Below, in pieces: positions 60,645-64,000 of a DNA stretch of 64,000 nt. This DNA is from Rudanella lutea DSM 19387. GTDB lineage: Bacteria > Bacteroidota > Bacteroidia > Cytophagales > Spirosomataceae. The stretch is from assembly GCF_000383955.1 (NCBI RefSeq), contig NZ_KB913013.1, positions 1,035,694 to 1,099,693 on the forward strand. The letters run 5' to 3'. The position numbers and the translations under genes are program-made. Positions within the stretch are counted from its first letter, which is position 1. Each line of letters begins with the position of its first letter. The notes below the pieces were generated by a model. It ran no database searches and was not told the origin of the DNA. It saw nothing but the letters and a program-made list of their open reading frames with translations.

Positions 60645-61520
60645 TTAATACGTAACAGTCGACGGGCGGTTTGATACCGACGATGGCTCCAGAATAAAGT
60701 CGAGCAGGTCGCGGTTGAATTGCTCCCGCTCGGTGTAAAACAAACCGTGCGGAGCCCCTTCGTAAATCTTGTACGAAGCGTTCATCATCAGATTGGCGGT
60801 TTGCTCACCCGACGATTCGATAGGCACCGTTTTATCGGCATCACCGTGAATAATCAGCGCTGGGACATTGATAGTTTGCACATCAGAACGGAAATCCGTC
60901 TCGGAGAACGCCCGCACACAGTCGATAGTTGCTTTGGGCGAGGCCAGGTAAGCCCGCATAAAATCACCATCGAGCATAGCCTGACTCACGGGCTTACTGA
61001 GCATCCCAACGCCATAGAACTGCTTGCCGAATGTTTGGAGGAAATCGGCGCGGTCGGTGCGGATTTTATCAACCATGTCATCGAACGTCGACCGGTCAAC
61101 ACCATCAGGGTTATCATCTGTTTTGAGCAGATAAGGGGTTACACCGCCCGCCAGTACAACTTTGGCTACCCGAGCCCCGCCATGACGGCTCATGTACCGG
61201 GCTACTTCGCCGGCACCCATCGAGAAACCAACGAGCGTAACATTTTGCAGGTCGAGTTGTTCCAGAACGGCCTTCAGATCGTCGGCAAAGGTATCGTAAT
61301 TGTATCCGTCGTAGGGCTTTGATGATTTACCAAACCCGCGCCGGTCGTAGGCGATGCAGCGCAAACCCCGCCCCGGCAGGTCGGTGAGCTGATATTCCCA
61401 CATTTGGTGGTCTAAGGGCCAGCCGTGGATAAACACAACAGGTTGTCCCTGTCCGTAATCTTCGTAGAAAAGATTTACTGATTCATGGTGGCGTTGATCG
61501 CCGGTCTTGATGTAAGGCAT
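60645..61520 (-). CDS. Alpha/beta hydrolase, non-haem haloperoxidase-like
   Basis: 291 residues. The nucleophile elbow GFSMGAGEV gives the catalytic serine, GDADKTVP the aspartate and EGAPHGLFYTERE the histidine, with the oxyanion motif HGWPLDHQMW. This set is characteristic of cofactor-free haloperoxidases/esterases (arylesterase type), whose physiological reaction is usually ester hydrolysis. A cytoplasmic location is inferred from the lack of a signal peptide. Transcribed alone. Confidence 0.88.
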   Translation of the reverse strand: MPYIKTGDQRHHESVNLFYEDYGQGQPVVFIHGWPLDHQMWEYQLTDLPGRGLRCIAYDRRGFGKSSKPYDGYNYDTFADDLKAVLEQLDLQNVTLVGFSMGAGEVARYMSRHGGARVAKVVLAGGVTPYLLKTDDNPDGVDRSTFDDMVDKIRTDRADFLQTFGKQFYGVGMLSKPVSQAMLDGDFMRAYLASPKATIDCVRAFSETDFRSDVQTINVPALIIHGDADKTVPIESSGEQTANLMMNASYKIYEGAPHGLFYTEREQFNRDLLDFILEPSSVSNRPSTVTY

Positions 61521-61690
61521 AACGTTTAAAATTGAATTGGCAATATTCTACCAACTCTACCTTACGACAATAGTTTGTATTCAGATTGAGCCTCTCCTTT
61601 TTTCCTAGGCAACGTGACGCAATACGAGCCATTGGGCCATGCCACACAGGCCAGCCTCGAATGAGTTGGGTTTTCAGTACTCGACATTCG

Positions 61691-61771
61691 GACTTCAGAC
61701 ACTGGACGTTAGACTTACTACATTTACAGATGGAGGTCTAACGTCTAATGTCCAACATCTAATGTCCAGTA
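61691..61771. repeat. Seven-base-periodic inverted repeat (copy C)
   Basis: The left arm (61691-61717) reads GACTTCA-GACACTG-GACGTTA-GACTTAC. The right arm (61735-61771) reads GTCTAAC-GTCTAAT-GTCCAAC-ATCTAAT-GTCCAGT. The arms are complementary in the 'ACTGGACgTTAGAc' part. It has the same 7-nt periodicity and hairpin layout as copies A and B but a different base motif. It lies in the gap between glycerate kinase and hydrolase genes. Confidence 0.65.
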
Positions 61772-61805
61772 CAGAGAGTTGGGCTATAAAGTAAGGGTAT
61801 ACGTC

Positions 61806-62942
61806 TCAGGTAAGGAGATAGGTGCGCTCGCGGACCCAGTCGCCCACGGCTTTTTCCAGCAGGTACGGAGCCTGTTGCATTGCTTCAGGTAGCGGCATAC
61901 CCGATGGGGTAATGGCAATAGCCTCGTGCAGACCTAACTGCCTTACTCGCTGAGCCGGCAAAGCCAGTTGGCCACAAAAAGCTACCACCGGAATGTTACG
62001 AGTTTGCGCCATACGCACCAGGCTGCCAATGACTTTCCCATTGAGGGTCTGTTCATCGAGGCTTCCTTCGCCCGTAATCACCAGATCGGTGTTGTCTAAT
62101 TCCGATTCGATATTCAGGTACGACGCAACCATGTCGAAACCGGGTTCCAGCCGCGCTTTAAGAAACACCCGCGCGCCAAAACCCAACCCACCAGCAGCCC
62201 CGCTACCGGGTAGGTCGGCCTCGTCGATGTCAAAGTCACGCAGCAATACCGCAGCCAGCCGACGTAGCCCCAGATCAAGCTCCGCGACATCGTCGGGACT
62301 GGCGCCTTTCTGAGGTCCATATACGTAGGCAGCCCCCTGATGGCCATACAACGGATTGGCTACGTCGCAGGCAACCCGAAACGTTACTTTGGAAAGGGGT
62401 ACATCGAGCACAGCCCGCTTAAGAGCCGTAATATGCCGCAGCGATTTTCCAATGGCAGGCAAAGACCGGTAGTCACGATCCAGAAATACGTACCCCAGCG
62501 CCGACGCCATTCCGATACCACCGTCGTTGGTCGCACTCCCCCCGATACACAGCAGCACCTCGCTCACCCCGCGCGCAATGGCATCCCGAATAAGCTCTCC
62601 TGTACCAAATGTGCTCGTTTCGAGTGGGTTTCGCTCGTGTGCTTTCAGGTGTTGCAGCCCCGATGCCTGCGCCATTTCGATAAAGGCAGTCCGGCCATCG
62701 CCCGAGATACCGTACGTGGCTTCAACGGGCCGAAACAGCGGATCGTTGACCGTGAGCGTTACGGTATGGCCATCAGTAGCCTGCGTCAGTACGGCCGCTG
62801 TGCCCTCACCCCCGTCAGCAACGGGAAGGGTCTTTACGTGCCATTCTGGCTCAGCATCCAGCAGCGTATGTTCGATACGTTGAGCAACCTCTACAGCGGT
62901 AAGCGATCCCTTGAATTTATCCGGGGCAATCAGAATGCGCAT
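61806..62942 (-). CDS. Glycerate kinase (type 1, GarK/GlxK-like)
   Basis: 378 residues from the ATG at 62942 (the TTG at 62966 is rejected). The N-terminus MRILIAPDKFKGSLTAVEVA is the family signature, followed by VKTLPVADGGEGTA, IEMAQASGLQHL, LLCIGGSATNDGGIGM, GSGAAGGLGFG and TGEGSLDEQTLNGK. It phosphorylates D-glycerate to 2- or 3-phosphoglycerate, linking glyoxylate/glycerate use to glycolysis. It stands alone upstream of the truncated sugar transporter, on the same strand; a shared role in carbon uptake is possible but not shown. Confidence 0.93.
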   Translation of the reverse strand: MRILIAPDKFKGSLTAVEVAQRIEHTLLDAEPEWHVKTLPVADGGEGTAAVLTQATDGHTVTLTVNDPLFRPVEATYGISGDGRTAFIEMAQASGLQHLKAHERNPLETSTFGTGELIRDAIARGVSEVLLCIGGSATNDGGIGMASALGYVFLDRDYRSLPAIGKSLRHITALKRAVLDVPLSKVTFRVACDVANPLYGHQGAAYVYGPQKGASPDDVAELDLGLRRLAAVLLRDFDIDEADLPGSGAAGGLGFGARVFLKARLEPGFDMVASYLNIESELDNTDLVITGEGSLDEQTLNGKVIGSLVRMAQTRNIPVVAFCGQLALPAQRVRQLGLHEAIAITPSGMPLPEAMQQAPYLLEKAVGDWVRERTYLLT

Positions 62943-63141
62943 GGCTCTATGGTCCAAAATCCTCAAAATAAACTGACGATTATTTTACTCAAGTATATTC
63001 ATCAGTTTGGCGACAAGCTTGACAAAGCTTTCTGACCCTACTTCTACCAGAAATCGCGCCAAAGTTGGCCGGGCTTGTACCACCCAGCCAACCTATAGCA
63101 ACGACTCTCTCTGATTATAAACTGATTAAGTTTATGAATTT

Positions 63142-64000
63142 CTACTTATCGGCCCATTTTCTTTCAATATCCTCCAGGCTAAGCCCCTTCGTTTCGAAGA
63201 CGATGTACCGGGCAAAAAGCAGGCCTAATAAAACCACCAGAGTGTAGATCATAAAAATGCCCCCGTTAGTGCCCAGCGAGCTTGCCGCCAGAATCGGGAA
63301 GGTGAAGCTGACCCAGAAGTCGAAAAACCAGTGATAAAAACTACCCAAACTGGTAGCAAAACCCCGGATACGCAACGGATAAACCTCCGAAATAAGAAGC
63401 CAACCGAGCGGTCCGAGGCTGATGGCAAAGAACAGAATGTAGACATACACCCCACCCACCGACAGAATCTTGAGCAAATCGGCCCCGAGCGAATCTTTGA
63501 AGTAAAAAGCAAAACTGATCGTCGCCAACGACACCGCCGTACCGATGAGGCCGGTGTACAGGAGAGGTTTGCGCCCCCACTGATCCAGAAACCGCACGGC
63601 CAGCAGGGTACTGAGCGTATTGACCACCCCCACGCCCACGGTAGCCATAATGGCCGTGTCGCCCGAGCCGAAGCCCGCCATCTCGAAAATGCGGGTAGAG
63701 TAATAGATGACGGCGTTGATCCCCGAAAACTGCTGAATCAGGAAAATACCGATACCAATAAACAGCGGGATACGGAGCCGGGGCGAAAACAGCTCGCGCC
63801 AGTCGGGCCGACGGTTTTTCTCGTCCTGCATGGCGCGGGTGATGTCGGCCAGCTCCTGCCGGGCATGCGCCGACTCGTGAATGCGTTCCAGCACCAGCAT
63901 GGCTTCATCGGCACGGCCTTTGCTCACCAGCCAACGCGGACTTTCGGGTACAAGAAACATACCCACCAGCAACATAGCCGCCGGTACAAACCCAGCCCAG
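63142..64000 (-). CDS. Sugar porter, MFS superfamily (N-terminal part outside the window)
   Basis: The visible 286 residues run from about the sixth transmembrane helix to the C-terminus. The sugar porter signatures are PESPRWLVSKGR at the end of the first half, QQFSGINAVIYYS in TM7, DQWGRKPLLY (the loop motif D-x-x-G-R-R/K), and PLGWLLISEVYPLRIRG with ETKGLSLEDIE near the C-terminus. This is the sugar porter (SP, GLUT/XylE) family, moving hexoses or pentoses with protons. Substrate unknown. The frame is open to the right edge. Confidence 0.9.
   Translation of the reverse strand, partial: WAGFVPAAMLLVGMFLVPESPRWLVSKGRADEAMLVLERIHESAHARQELADITRAMQDEKNRRPDWRELFSPRLRIPLFIGIGIFLIQQFSGINAVIYYSTRIFEMAGFGSGDTAIMATVGVGVVNTLSTLLAVRFLDQWGRKPLLYTGLIGTAVSLATISFAFYFKDSLGADLLKILSVGGVYVYILFFAISLGPLGWLLISEVYPLRIRGFATSLGSFYHWFFDFWVSFTFPILAASSLGTNGGIFMIYTLVVLLGLLFARYIVFETKGLSLEDIERKWADK

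Overview
The window is chromosomal DNA from a Bacteroidota bacterium, most likely order Cytophagales and close to Spirosoma (Spirosomataceae). This rests on several things seen in the sequence. Promoters fit the Bacteroidota pattern (-33 TTTG, -7 TAnnTTTG), for example before the tRNA-Ser and tRNA-Arg genes. Surface proteins carry SprB-like repeats and one type IX secretion sorting domain. VWA/TPR proteins of the Bat type, Porin_10-type and OmpL-like porins and a LuxC-type acyl-CoA reductase next to a ferredoxin are all typical of the group. The genus is inference. No rRNA, CRISPR array, prophage or intact transposase was seen.

Layout: 1-3.5 kb has a porin fragment, ferredoxin, acyl-CoA reductase and acyl-CoA dehydrogenase. 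3.8-6.2 kb holds the UDP-glucose to UDP-xylose pair (dehydrogenase, then decarboxylase), followed by a probable small RNA. 6.7-14.7 kb carries housekeeping genes: a DUF4332 protein, diadenylate cyclase, RNase Z, a STAS protein, purC, thiolase and TPR/VWA proteins. tRNA-Ser and tRNA-Pro lie at 14.8-15.0 kb. 15.4-21.3 kb is a complete RND efflux operon (adaptor, pump, outer-membrane channel). 21.4-24.0 kb encodes a secreted glycoside hydrolase and a sulfatase. 24.0-25.2 kb encodes a histidine kinase whose membrane domain has all the ligand- and copper-site residues of plant ethylene receptors. tRNA-Arg follows.

25.8-39.8 kb is one long leftward run of four secreted proteins (2586, 1195, 512 and 307 aa) built from shared modules. 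It is very likely an adhesin or matrix operon. Its upstream region is AT-rich and contains a cluster of ACTCAAT/ATTGAGT dyads. 40.4-46.1 kb encodes surface glycan enzymes: a WecA/TagO-type transferase, two GT2 enzymes, a WcaF-like acetyltransferase, a formyltransferase and a polysaccharide deacetylase.

46.2-51.1 kb is a foreign-looking AT-rich island of small co-oriented genes. Four of them are followed directly by long imperfect palindromes resembling integron attC sites, and a tyrosine-recombinase remnant lies among them. This could be a degenerate integron-like cassette cluster. 51.1-64 kb returns to core genes: an AddB-like nuclease, MiaE, a porin, LpxK, an o-succinylbenzoate synthase-like enolase, a NuiA-like protein, an alpha/beta hydrolase, glycerate kinase and a truncated sugar transporter.

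The items most worth a second look are the ethylene-receptor-like kinase, the attC-like cassette cluster, the adhesin operon with its A/B repeat array and dyad cluster, the seven-base-periodic hairpins at three intergenic sites, and the small RNA candidate at 6.3 kb.
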